This document shows, in pieces, positions 1 to 9,801 of a DNA stretch of 64,000 nucleotides. The DNA is taken from positions 3,100,001-3,164,000 of the forward strand of contig NC_007778.1 in NCBI RefSeq assembly GCF_000013365.1, in the 5' to 3' direction. A program made the position numbers and the translations under genes. The notes under the pieces are model-generated. The model saw only the letters and a program-made list of their open reading frames with translations. It was not told where the DNA came from and made no database searches. How positions within the stretch are numbered: the stretch's first letter is position 1; each line of letters opens with the position of its first letter. The DNA comes from Rhodopseudomonas palustris HaA2 (GTDB lineage Bacteria; Pseudomonadota; Alphaproteobacteria; Rhizobiales; Xanthobacteraceae).

Positions 1-2583
<2,583 letters not shown>

Positions 2584-2644
2584 GGGCCGCACCAATGTTG
2601 TTCAAGCGAAGGCCATTTGATGCGTTCGTTCCATGCGGGCGACG

Positions 2645-3892
2645 TCAGCGACGTTTCGATGGCGGCGTTGAAAACGAAAAGCTGCGCTGCTGTCGAAGCC
2701 GCAATGTGTCGGTAGGACGAATGGTGTGCGGCGCCCCCCGATCGCCGCCGCGTGCCGTGACCACTTGCAGGTCCGGATTTTCGATCATCACGCCATGAAT
2801 ATCCTGCGTGTGCGCCGGCGTAGCCGTATAGATGCTGGCGTAAAAGTCAGCAACAGATACAGCGTCGCCGAACTCGGATACAAGGCGGGGAATGTCACCG
2901 TGCAATTGCGATTTGGCGCTGTCGCGGCCTTTCATGTCGAATAGGTACAGGCCGCCTTCGTGTTGCGGATCGTAAGCCAACATATGTAGGCCAGACCGCC
3001 CGTAGTGCGCTAACGTGCTGGCGTTGTCGTGCAGTACGTCGTTGTACTCCTGTCGCGCGCGATGCGACTTTGCAAAGTGCAACATCCAGTAGTTCCATCC
3101 GTTCGGATTGTGAATAGAAAACGGGCTAACATAGCTGGCGCATCGCTCGAACGCTTCAAACACAAGCCGCTCAGTAGCGCCAAGCCACGCTTGATTGTTC
3201 ATCATTAGCCCGAGATTTGACACGCTGTCCGCGTCAACTCCAATCGGATTTAGGCGTGCGTTCAAAGCATTTGGATCAGTCTTTTTCAAGAACGAAATCA
3301 AGGCCTCAATGGCGAAAGTGTAGAAAATCTCAGGTGACGAAAACGACGCGATTATGTCGGTAAGCGTTTCGTGCGCTACGCGACTGTTGCCGCACTGATC
3401 CAGATTAAACAGAACGCTTTGCACTCGATTGTATTGCAGAAACTCACGTATCTCGGCGTAGACGTTTTCGAATTCCTGCTGCCGGTAGTGAACTTCAAGA
3501 TGAAGACGTGGCTCACTTTCCTTAATCCCGGCGAGCAGAGGCGCGACGTGCTGCTTTAGGATTTCAATAGCGCCGGGATCGAAATCGTTGAAGATTAGTA
3601 CACATTCTATATCTAATGGCGACATGCCTTCATTAGCGCGTCTCAGGTTCAGTTCGATTGAAGTGGCACGCAATTCCTCAATGAAGATCAACGGCGATCC
3701 CGATGCGCCACAATTGTAGACGCCGCCGCCAGCGAATCCATCAACTATTGCAAATCGGAACTTTGATTGCTGCGGAAGCTGGCAACGGACCCTAATGTAA
3801 CGGGCAAAGTACTGTCGGATGATTTGGTGCTTGCGGCGCGAATGTTCTTCTAACGTCGCGCCATCTTTCCACGTGTAAGGCTTTGCAACCAT
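2645..3892 (-). CDS. tcmP: Three-Cys-motif partner protein TcmP
   Basis: 415-residue protein of the TcmP family, named for regular pairing with a three-Cys-motif (DUF5131/Gp37-Gp68) protein, which is exactly its upstream neighbour here (21-nt gap, same strand). The N-terminus has the family opening WKDGATLEEHSRRKH and a Rossmann/methyltransferase-like motif FAIVDGFAGGG (about residues 47-57); a second loop reads NLDQCGNS where many relatives have DPxG. Biochemical function is not established; a nucleotide-modifying role is only a guess from the fold. Sampled lines are about 42-52% GC against about 65% around it, indicating recent transfer. A GGGGG tract ahead of the start serves as ribosome binding site. 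It is convergent with uvrA, leaving 61 nt between them. Confidence 0.88.
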   Translation of the reverse strand: MVAKPYTWKDGATLEEHSRRKHQIIRQYFARYIRVRCQLPQQSKFRFAIVDGFAGGGVYNCGASGSPLIFIEELRATSIELNLRRANEGMSPLDIECVLIFNDFDPGAIEILKQHVAPLLAGIKESEPRLHLEVHYRQQEFENVYAEIREFLQYNRVQSVLFNLDQCGNSRVAHETLTDIIASFSSPEIFYTFAIEALISFLKKTDPNALNARLNPIGVDADSVSNLGLMMNNQAWLGATERLVFEAFERCASYVSPFSIHNPNGWNYWMLHFAKSHRARQEYNDVLHDNASTLAHYGRSGLHMLAYDPQHEGGLYLFDMKGRDSAKSQLHGDIPRLVSEFGDAVSVADFYASIYTATPAHTQDIHGVMIENPDLQVVTARGGDRGAPHTIRPTDTLRLRQQRSFSFSTPPSKRR

Positions 3893-3913
3893 AAATACCC
3901 CCGGCGACCGGGT

Positions 3914-4699
3914 CTAGGCTCCGATCGTTCGATCTAATGCTGGCATCCCATCCCAGTGTTGACCGCGATACTCGCGGCCGTTCGCCTTCTTGGATCGCCG
4001 CTTGTTATCTTTACCCCAAGTGCCCCACTGCTTAAAAAAGAAGGTGGTGTTGAAACGCTCACACTGTTCGTAAATTTCGTCGATCCATTCTTCGCGGATC
4101 GGTCTTGCGGAACGACCGCTTTCGCCACCCACAATCGCCCAATCAATTCCGCATAAATCAACCGCGCCGACCGATCCTATCAAGGGTTCGAACGACAAGA
4201 AACGGATTGCTGCTGGCACTGTGCGTAAGTGATCGATGCGATCTACAACAGCGCCATTCTCAACACTCGTCCCCAGCCATACGTTCGGGAGAACGGTAGC
4301 AAGGTGGGATCGCACGAAGGTGCTCATCCGCGCCGGGCGTTTTGTTAAGATCTGATAGTGATGACGCGGCGTGTCCCGCATCACATCCCATACCTTATTT
4401 ATGAAGGCGTCGCTCACCCGTTCGTGGAATAGATCGCTCATCGAGTTGACGAAGATCTTCTTTGGCTTCCGCCACCGGTACGGGATTGCAAGCGCGTCGG
4501 CATCTTCGCGCACGACGCCATTCCAGATAACTCGTTTTGAACTTCTCCGCGTTAAGCCAGCGTATTTCGCAACCTGCATGGCTTGCAGGCGGCGAGCCAT
4601 TTCCATCGCGTAACAGTTGGTGCAGCCCGCGCTTACGATCGTGCAGCCGACCACGGGGTTCCACGTGGCATCGGTCCATTCGATCTGTGTTTCAGCCAT
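3914..4699 (-). CDS. DUF5131 / phage Gp37-Gp68 family three-Cys protein
   Basis: 261 residues with every hallmark of DUF5131 that I recall: IEWTDATWNPVVGC near the N-terminus, a Cys cluster C19-x6-C26-x2-C29 (GCTNCYA) that could bind an iron-sulfur cluster in a radical-SAM-like way, FVNSMSDLFHE, ILTKRP, WLGTSVEN, FLSFEPLIG, IVGGESG and the C-terminal FFFKQWG. Members are found on phages, plasmids and genomic islands and pair with TcmP, encoded just downstream. Enzymatic activity is unknown. Base composition is well below the chromosome average, as for tcmP. It is first in the two-gene unit; the start is preceded by a GGGG tract, and upstream lies an AT-rich stretch with an imperfect inverted repeat at 4730-4748. 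Confidence 0.9.
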   Translation of the reverse strand: MAETQIEWTDATWNPVVGCTIVSAGCTNCYAMEMARRLQAMQVAKYAGLTRRSSKRVIWNGVVREDADALAIPYRWRKPKKIFVNSMSDLFHERVSDAFINKVWDVMRDTPRHHYQILTKRPARMSTFVRSHLATVLPNVWLGTSVENGAVVDRIDHLRTVPAAIRFLSFEPLIGSVGAVDLCGIDWAIVGGESGRSARPIREEWIDEIYEQCERFNTTFFFKQWGTWGKDNKRRSKKANGREYRGQHWDGMPALDRTIGA

Positions 4700-4729
4700 C
4701 GTTCGCCCCAGTGCAGCACTTATAGGAAA

Positions 4730-4748
4730 GTGACCAAAAATAGTTCAC
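4730..4748. promoter_or_regulatory. AT-rich inverted repeat upstream of the DUF5131-tcmP unit
   Basis: GTGAcc and gTTCAC half-sites flank an A/T-rich centre, 31-49 nt ahead of the DUF5131 start. A TATAAG-like -10 element (minus strand, around 4719-4724) lies between it and the gene, so the repeat would sit near the -35 region and could be an operator. The match is short and imperfect. Confidence 0.25.
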
Positions 4749-4924
4749 AATCCACAAAAATGCGGATTGACGCCATCACTCGCCAATTGGGCATCCCGCA
4801 GCAGGCTGTACCGTCTGGGAAGCTCCACTTCGATGAAGCGAGCGACATCTATAGATGCCGCGTGTGGCCCCGTCACACCCGAATTTGAATCGCCCTCCCG
4901 CCCCCACCCGTCTACACTCCCCCC
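4749..4924. other. Junction of the low-GC cassette with chromosomal sequence
   Basis: No supported gene. A 42-codon frame (4760-4888, plus strand) begins with ATG but lacks a ribosome binding site and resembles nothing I know; it may be a relic of the acquired segment. Composition returns to high GC from about 4870. I looked for short direct repeats shared with the other end of the cassette (about 2590-2640) and saw none. Confidence 0.3.
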
Positions 4925-5293
4925 ATGACCCGCCTCACCGCCCTCACGCTCGCAATCACCCTCGCGCTGCTTCCCCTCGCCGCCTCGGCGGCTTCGCCCA
5001 AGAAGCACGCCAAGCGGGCACAGAGCAGCGGCCTGCCCGGCTATGTGCAGCCGCCGAGCAATTCGGTGCCGCTGTTCATGCAGAAGCTGTCCCGCCCGCA
5101 GCGGGCGATGCTGCGGCCGAAGCGGCCGTGGTACATCGATCCAACGCCGGAATATTATCGCTGGAACGGCGGCTGGTCCGGCGAATGGCGCTATCTCGGC
5201 CGGCCGGGCTTCTACCGCGGCCGCTACAATGGCGGCAGCTTCGGGCCTTGCTGGACGCAGACGCCGATCGGGCCGGTGTGGAATTGCGGCTGA
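4925..5293 (+). CDS. Small exported protein of unknown function
   Basis: 122 residues. Residues 1-23 form a clear Sec signal peptide ending in ASAAS. The mature part is basic at first (KKHAKRAQ) and then rich in Trp, Tyr, Gly and Pro, with WNGGWSGEWRYLG, two C-terminal cysteines and the ending WNCG. I do not recognise a named domain; similar short Gly/Tyr/Trp-rich periplasmic proteins are common in Bradyrhizobium and Rhodopseudomonas. It is monocistronic, with DUF433 convergent downstream. Confidence 0.65.
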   Translation: MTRLTALTLAITLALLPLAASAASPKKHAKRAQSSGLPGYVQPPSNSVPLFMQKLSRPQRAMLRPKRPWYIDPTPEYYRWNGGWSGEWRYLGRPGFYRGRYNGGSFGPCWTQTPIGPVWNCG

Positions 5294-5329
5294 GGCCGGT
5301 CCACAGTCTCTCAGTCGTCGGTGCGTAGC

Positions 5330-5515
5330 TCACGCATCCGCTTGCGCCGCCCGGATGTCGTCCGCCGTCAGCCGCGGATGCTCGGCGACGATTTGCGCGG
5401 TCGACAGTCCGGCGCCGAGTTTGCGCAGGATCAGTTCCACCGGGATGCGCGTGCCCCGCACGACCGGCTTGCCGCCCATCACTTCGGGATCGATCTGGAT
5501 ACGTTCGTGGCGCAT
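5330..5515 (-). CDS. DUF433 domain protein (antitoxin-like), orphan
   Basis: Short protein with the DUF433 core IDPEVMGGKPVVRGTRIPVELIL and a conserved ending (AEHPRLTADDIRAA). DUF433 proteins usually act as small DNA-binding antitoxins, often followed by a DUF5615 PIN-like nuclease; no such partner is present, so this one is an orphan. The start is chosen at MRHERI (5515), the usual N-terminus of the family; in-frame ATGs at 5539 and 5551 would add 8 or 12 residues. A perfect TATAAT sits 7 nt before the 5515 ATG on the coding strand, which favours 5515 with a nearly leaderless message. Confidence 0.75.
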   Translation of the reverse strand: MRHERIQIDPEVMGGKPVVRGTRIPVELILRKLGAGLSTAQIVAEHPRLTADDIRAAQADA

Positions 5516-5522
5516 GATATGG

Positions 5523-5528
5523 ATTATA
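5523..5528 (-). promoter_or_regulatory. TATAAT-type -10 element directly ahead of the DUF433 gene
   Basis: On the minus strand, TATAAT is followed by 7 nt and then the ATG at 5515, so transcription would begin at or next to the start codon. I see no good -35 match at 16-18 nt spacing, so the call is tentative. Confidence 0.3.
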
Positions 5529-5655
5529 GCATAATTCATGGCGCCTGCCATGCACCGGCTGGAGCCTCGGCCGGACTTGCCCGACGCGGCCTTTGAGCCG
5601 GATCTCGCGCGAACCCCATTGCCTCCCCCGCCCCGCCCGGTCCAATACTCGCCTC

Positions 5656-6432
5656 ATGACCTACGCCGAGCTGAAATCCTTCCTCCGCGAACTCTACGAA
5701 GGCGCCTCGCCGCGTGGGGTGGTGTTTCGCTATGGCGTGCTGGCGTTCGACATCGTCACGGTGCTGTTCATCATCGGCACCTCGTTCGTGCCGTCGAACG
5801 ACATCGTCGAGACGCTGGACGTGGTGTTCGGCGCGCTGATCCTGGTCGATTTCGCCGCAAGGCTGCTGATCAGCCGGCACCGGATGAAGGATTTCACCCG
5901 GCTCGCGACCTGGACCGACATCGTGGCGATCGTGTCGTTTCTGGCGCCGCTGGCCGGCGAGGGCGGCGGCTTCCTGCGCATCCTGCGCACGCTGCGGCTG
6001 CTGCACGACTATCAGATGCTGTCGCGGCTGCGCAACGACAGCGACTTCTTCCGCCGCAACGAGGACGTCGTGATCGCCGTGACCAATCTGGCGGTGTTCA
6101 TCTTCGTGATGACGGCGATCGTCTACGAGACCCAGCGCTCGCACAATCCGCAGATCGCCCACTACGCCGATGCGCTGTATTTCACCGTCACCGCGCTGAC
6201 CACCACCGGCTTCGGCGATATCACGCTGCCGGGCACGCTCGGCCGGCTGATCAGCGTCGCCATCATGATCTTCGGCGTCACGCTGTTCTTCAATCTGGCG
6301 CGGGCGCTGATCAGCCCGAACAAGGTGCGCTTTCCCTGCCCGGTCTGCGGGCTGCAGCGCCACGATGCCGACGCAGTGCACTGCAAGGCCTGCGGCACCG
6401 TGCTGAACATTCCCGACGATGGGCTCACATAG
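5656..6432 (+). CDS. Voltage-gated-type potassium channel with C-terminal zinc ribbon
   Basis: 258 residues from the ATG at 5656, chosen over an upstream in-frame ATG because the family begins just before the first helix. The fold is six-transmembrane: S1 about 25-45, S2 about 53-72, S3 about 84-100, an S4-like helix with spaced arginines (FLRILRTLRLL, R108/R111/R114), S5 about 137-156, pore helix, selectivity filter TTTGFGD (182-188) and S6 about 194-216. The GFG filter still indicates K+ selectivity. After S6 there is no RCK or cyclic-nucleotide domain but a short four-Cys zinc ribbon (C228, C231, C243, C246), probably a cytoplasmic sensor or assembly module. It is convergent with a 42-residue zinc-finger gene, with a palindromic repeat between them. 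Confidence 0.9.
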   Translation: MTYAELKSFLRELYEGASPRGVVFRYGVLAFDIVTVLFIIGTSFVPSNDIVETLDVVFGALILVDFAARLLISRHRMKDFTRLATWTDIVAIVSFLAPLAGEGGGFLRILRTLRLLHDYQMLSRLRNDSDFFRRNEDVVIAVTNLAVFIFVMTAIVYETQRSHNPQIAHYADALYFTVTALTTTGFGDITLPGTLGRLISVAIMIFGVTLFFNLARALISPNKVRFPCPVCGLQRHDADAVHCKACGTVLNIPDDGLT

Positions 6433-6433
6433 G

Positions 6434-6478
6434 GCATGATCTTGTCCGAAAACCGGTCTCCACTTTTCGGGATCATGC
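6434..6478. repeat. Dispersed palindromic repeat, family D (45 nt)
   Basis: The ends GCATGATC and GATCATGC are perfectly complementary, and an inner CCGAAAA/TTTTCGG pair forms a second stem. From memory the same motif is scattered in many copies through Bradyrhizobium-type genomes. Here it lies between two convergent genes, where it could act as a bidirectional terminator. Confidence 0.7.
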
Positions 6479-6485
6479 GCGCGGA

Positions 6486-6614
6486 TCAGCGCAGCCCGGT
6501 GCCCTTGCAACGCTGGCAGGTCACCACCTTGTCGCCCTTCTTCAGCGTGCCCTTGCCTTCGCAGTTCTTGCACTTCTGCTTCTTCTTGACATTGGGGCCC
6601 TTTTCATTGGCCAT
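6486..6614 (-). CDS. 42-residue protein with two DnaJ-type zinc half-motifs
   Basis: A very short gene with a strong ribosome binding site (GGGAGA six bases before ATG at 6614). The product is basic and contains CKNCEGKG (from C15) and CQRCKGTG (from C33), two CxxCxGxG motifs of the kind repeated four times in the DnaJ cysteine-rich domain; two such motifs can hold one zinc. It has no J domain. It probably binds zinc and perhaps unfolded peptide or RNA; no function is known. A convergent channel gene also ends in a zinc-binding module, which may be coincidence. Confidence 0.7.
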   Translation of the reverse strand: MANEKGPNVKKKQKCKNCEGKGTLKKGDKVVTCQRCKGTGLR

Positions 6615-6749
6615 GGTGGTCTCCCGAGGCGGTTCGCCGATGCGGCGTCGATGGCTGCATAGCATCGTTCGCCGGATGCAGCGCGGGATATCGACAGGAC
6701 ACCGGGCTTGTGCGCTATAAGCGCGCCGCATCATTGTTCCGGGGTCGCC

Positions 6750-7265
6750 ATGCTCAGCCGCCGCACGTTCCTGATCGCCACCGCTTCCCTCGCCGTTCCC
6801 GCCGCCGCGCTGGCGCAGGCCACGCCGCCGGCCAAGCCGCCGGCGAATGATCCGACGGCGCTGCTGACGAGGCTCTACACCGCCTCCTCCCCCGGCGGCA
6901 GCGATCTGGTCAACAGCCCGAAGAGTCGCGCGAAGATTCTGTCGAAATCCTTCGCCGCGCTGTGGACCAGGGCCGAGGCGAGAACGAAGGACGACATCGG
7001 GCCGGTCGATTTCGATCCGGTGAGCAATTCGCAGGACCCCGACATCAAGGCGTTCGCCATCAAGGTCGAGAAAGAGGACGACGCCAGCGCGACGCTCGCC
7101 GTCACCCTCACCGGCAGCCAGCCGCGCGACAAGGCGGAGGACGGCGTGATCCGCTACGACTTCGTCCGCGACGGCGGCCACTGGCGGATCGACGACATCC
7201 GCGGCGCGGTCGACGGCGAAGCGTGGTCGGTGCGCAAATTGCTGGCCGACTCGCTCAAGCGCTGA
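6750..7265 (+). CDS. Exported DUF3828-like protein
   Basis: 171 residues from the ATG at 6750. The N-terminus LSRRTFLIATASLAVPAAALAQA looks like a Tat signal (SRRTFL) with an AxA cleavage site. The mature part (LLTRLYTASSPGG ... VDFDPVSNSQD ... HWRIDDIRG) resembles DUF3828 proteins of the periplasm, which have an NTF2-like fold and unknown function. It stands alone and is convergent with the TPR gene downstream, with 26 nt between them. Confidence 0.7.
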   Translation: MLSRRTFLIATASLAVPAAALAQATPPAKPPANDPTALLTRLYTASSPGGSDLVNSPKSRAKILSKSFAALWTRAEARTKDDIGPVDFDPVSNSQDPDIKAFAIKVEKEDDASATLAVTLTGSQPRDKAEDGVIRYDFVRDGGHWRIDDIRGAVDGEAWSVRKLLADSLKR

Positions 7266-7291
7266 CGGTATCGATCGAGGCAGCGCTGCGA

Positions 7292-8233
7292 TCAGTTCAC
7301 CGCAGCGCCGAGCCGCTTCAGCGAATCCCGCGCGGTCTGCAGGCCCGGCCGCAATTCCAGCGCCTTGCGGAAATCCGCGATCGCGCCGCTGCGGTCGCCG
7401 AGCCGCATCCTGGCCTGGGCGCGGTTGTTCCAGGAGAACACGTCGGCCGGATCGTAGCGTAGCGCCTTGTCGTAGTCGGCGAGGCCGCCCTTGTTGTCGC
7501 CCTGGTACAGCTTGATCAGCGCCCGATTGCGCCAGCCGCGGGCGTCCTCCGGCGCCAGCCGGATCGCCTCGCCGTAATCCGCGGCGGCGCGGTCGAGTTG
7601 CTCGGTGTCGCGATGGACATTGCCGCGATTGATGTAGGCGAGCACGTTGGGCCGCAAGGCGATCTCGGCGTCGAAATCCGCCAGCGCACGAGCCATGTCG
7701 CGCTGCTGATAGTAGATGTGGCCGCGATTGCCGTAAGCGACGGCGAGCCCCGGGTCCGCTGTGATCGCCGCGGAGAGGTCGTCCAGTGCGCGGTCGGGGT
7801 CGCGCCGGGCGAGCCAGATCATGGCGCGGTTGTTGTAGGCCAGCGCGAATTTCGCATCGAGCCTGATTGCTTCGTCGTAGTCGGCCAACGCGCGATCGCC
7901 CTCTCCCTTGAACGCATAGACCCGGCCCCGATTGTTGTAGGCGCAGGCGAATCCCGGATCGAGCCGCACCGCCGCTTCGAGATCGGCCATCGCCTCGTCG
8001 AGCTTGCGCTGTTCGGTCAGGCCGTGGCCCCGGTTGCAATACGCCGCCGCCAGCCGCCGGCCAGTTTCGGCGTTGGTCTCGATCACCGTGCTGCAGGCGG
8101 CGACGCGCTCCGCCGGAGAGCCCTGCAGTCCGACACAGCCTTTCCACGCGGCGTCCTCGGCCGCGGCACTTTGCGACAGCAACGCGAACAGCGCGACCGC
8201 CACGACATTCGACGAGACCATGTGAGATCGCAT
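7292..8233 (-). CDS. Exported tetratricopeptide repeat protein
   Basis: 313 residues from ATG 8233, which places a Sec signal peptide (VVAVALFALLSQSAAA) at the N-terminus. A short segment with two Cys (GCVGL, AACSTV) is followed by about seven consecutive TPRs with the usual pattern (AYNNRG, ALADYDEAIRLD). It is a likely periplasmic scaffold; no enzymatic domain is seen. Upstream lies a 323-nt region separating it from the divergent GNAT gene. Confidence 0.8.
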   Translation of the reverse strand: MRSHMVSSNVVAVALFALLSQSAAAEDAAWKGCVGLQGSPAERVAACSTVIETNAETGRRLAAAYCNRGHGLTEQRKLDEAMADLEAAVRLDPGFACAYNNRGRVYAFKGEGDRALADYDEAIRLDAKFALAYNNRAMIWLARRDPDRALDDLSAAITADPGLAVAYGNRGHIYYQQRDMARALADFDAEIALRPNVLAYINRGNVHRDTEQLDRAAADYGEAIRLAPEDARGWRNRALIKLYQGDNKGGLADYDKALRYDPADVFSWNNRAQARMRLGDRSGAIADFRKALELRPGLQTARDSLKRLGAAVN

Positions 8234-8556
8234 GTCGGTTTCCCTCGCGCCTGCGTTGACGGCTTTGTCGCAGGCTGCGCGGTTGCGGTTCACGGTGTCG
8301 CAACCGCGCCAAGGCGGCATCCGGAATGCCGACCTCAGGGATTGCCCGGATTGCGTCCGGCATTTCACTATGGCTTTAACGTCGGACCTTCGATTCACAG
8401 TGCGCGTCGATGCGAGGGCGAGCAGACAACGTCACGCCTGCCTTGACATCAAGGTTCGAGACTCCACCTGAAGGCCATCGACGCTGCTGCGGTGGCGGGT
8501 GAGATCATCGACCGTGATATCGCCTGTGAAATCATCGACTGACATAGGGGAACGAC
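8234..8556. other. Divergent intergenic region between TPR protein and GNAT gene
   Basis: 323 nt that must hold the promoters of both neighbours. I see no convincing -35/-10 pair. The frame reading into it from the TPR gene remains open up to 8398, but that extension would hide the signal peptide, so it is treated as non-coding. Confidence 0.35.
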
Positions 8557-8847
8557 ATGAGCGAGACGACGATCGCGGCCAACGTGCGCGACAACAAGGC
8601 GCTTAACCGCTTCGAGCTCGATGCCTATGGTGAGATCGCGTTTGCGAACTATCGGCGCGTCAACGGCCACGTCGTCATCACCCATACCGAGACGCCGCCA
8701 CCGCTGCGCGGCCGCGGCATCGCCTCGCGGCTGGTTCGCGGCGCGTTGGATCTGGTGCGCGCCGAGGGGCTGAAGGTGACCGCGGGTTGTGGCTTCGTCG
8801 CCGATTATCTCGACGCACATCCGGAATATGCCGACCTGATCCGATAG
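8557..8847 (+). CDS. GNAT family N-acetyltransferase (YjdJ-like)
   Basis: 96 residues, the size of the small single-domain YjdJ-type GNATs. The acetyl-CoA binding loop is PPPLRGRGIASRLV (about 48-61, R/QxxGxG/A), preceded by the strand VVITHTET and followed by the conserved GCGFVADYLDAHPEYADLI. The substrate is unknown. A single gene preceded by AGGGGAACGAC as ribosome binding site. Confidence 0.9.
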   Translation: MSETTIAANVRDNKALNRFELDAYGEIAFANYRRVNGHVVITHTETPPPLRGRGIASRLVRGALDLVRAEGLKVTAGCGFVADYLDAHPEYADLIR

Positions 8848-8920
8848 CGCGGTCGCGGTCGGCTACCGCCGGCGCCCCGGATCGGCGCCATCCATCGCGC
8901 CGAAACAAACCTGCCCAAAC

Positions 8921-8944
8921 GAGAGGCCCGCTCGCGGGCCCCTC
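8921..8944 (-). terminator. Hairpin terminator downstream of the DUF3597 gene
   Basis: GAGAGGCCCG / CGGGCCCCTC pair around a CTCG loop with one mismatch. Read on the minus strand it lies 17 nt after the DUF3597 stop and is followed by CGTTTGGG. It can also serve the GNAT gene arriving from the other side. Confidence 0.5.
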
Positions 8945-8960
8945 GGCGTGGTGGGCGCGA

Positions 8961-9344
8961 TCAATCCTTCAGATCGTCCGGCACCTTGCCGCCATTGGCG
9001 GCGAGCTTGGCCATCACCTGCTTGTGCAGCCAGATGTTCATGCTGGCGCTGTCGCCGGTGTCGCCGGTGTAGCCGAGCTCCTTGGCGAGCTCCTTGCGCG
9101 CCGACAGGCTGGAATCGATATCCAGCGCCTTCATCAGGTCGACGATCGAGGTGCGCCACTCCAGCTTCTCGCCCTTGGCCTTCACGGCCTGGTCGAGGAT
9201 CGGGGCGACATCGACGGTTGCACCCGAACTCCCCGGCGCCGGCGCGGTTCCCGGAGCGGCCGTGCTCGTACCTGCGCTGCCGCCCGGCGCGGCGTCCGCG
9301 CTGCTGCCGAAAATCGCGCCCATGATCTTGCCGAAAATGCTCAT
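8961..9344 (-). CDS. DUF3597 family protein
   Basis: 127 residues from ATG 9344, preceded by GGAGAG. It begins MSIFGKIMGAIFG, followed by an Ala/Gly/Pro-rich linker (about 15-42) and a helical DUF3597 domain (VDVAPILDQAVKAKGEKLEW ... DLMKALDID ... MNIWLHKQVMAKLAANGGKVP). The family is widespread in alphaproteobacteria, sometimes LysM-associated, with no known activity. Confidence 0.85.
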   Translation of the reverse strand: MSIFGKIMGAIFGSSADAAPGGSAGTSTAAPGTAPAPGSSGATVDVAPILDQAVKAKGEKLEWRTSIVDLMKALDIDSSLSARKELAKELGYTGDTGDSASMNIWLHKQVMAKLAANGGKVPDDLKD

Positions 9345-9801
9345 TCGTCTCTCCAGGGTAAGGGACTCTTGGCCTGGCCACGACGATTTGCGCCGCGCCC
9401 GGCAGGCGAAGCTACCGCGTCGCGGCGAGCTTGCCAAATATGTCAACGCCGTGAAGCCGGGGATGGTGCAGCGCGAATGAACTAATTATTTGTTCGCATC
9501 TGCACGCAAACAGCCCGACCCTGGTGGAACTAATCGGCGCCGCAACTAACTGCGCCGCGCGGCGCCGCGACAAATCCGCTCTCACCGAAGCGTGAGCAAC
9601 CAGCGGGTGCGATCGGCGTTAGGCTATCGTCACAGGTCGCGGCAAAGCCCAGGTCACAGGACCAGTTCGCTCGTTGCTCTCGCGTCTGATTGAAGTGCTC
9701 CTGCTCGTGTCCGCACCGAACCAAGCCCGGCCCGCCTCATCCGGCGAAGGATCCGGTCCACAGCACGTGCCGTCACATGTGCCCACACGGGAGAAACGAG
9801 C
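9345..9801. other. Divergent intergenic region, DUF3597 / DUF2189 genes
   Basis: 457 nt without a gene I can support. The central part (9470-9560) is less GC-rich and carries two identical 8-nt direct repeats GAACTAAT (9479-9486 and 9527-9534) and a related AACTAAC, possibly regulator half-sites. The downstream gene has GGGAG just before its ATG. Confidence 0.35.

Noticed and set aside
2584-4924. Attachment-site direct repeats flanking the DUF5131-tcmP cassette
   Set aside because: Comparing both junctions by eye gave no repeat longer than a few bases, and no integrase or tRNA gene is present.
6486-8363. 625-codon minus-strand frame that ends with the small zinc-finger protein
   Set aside because: Only the last 42 codons are preceded by a ribosome binding site and encode a recognisable motif; the rest is antisense to the DUF3828-like gene and out of frame with the TPR gene.
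9520-9560. GGAAC as an EcfG-type stress promoter ahead of the DUF2189 gene
   Set aside because: No CGTT at 16-18 nt spacing follows the GGAAC, so the promoter pattern is incomplete.
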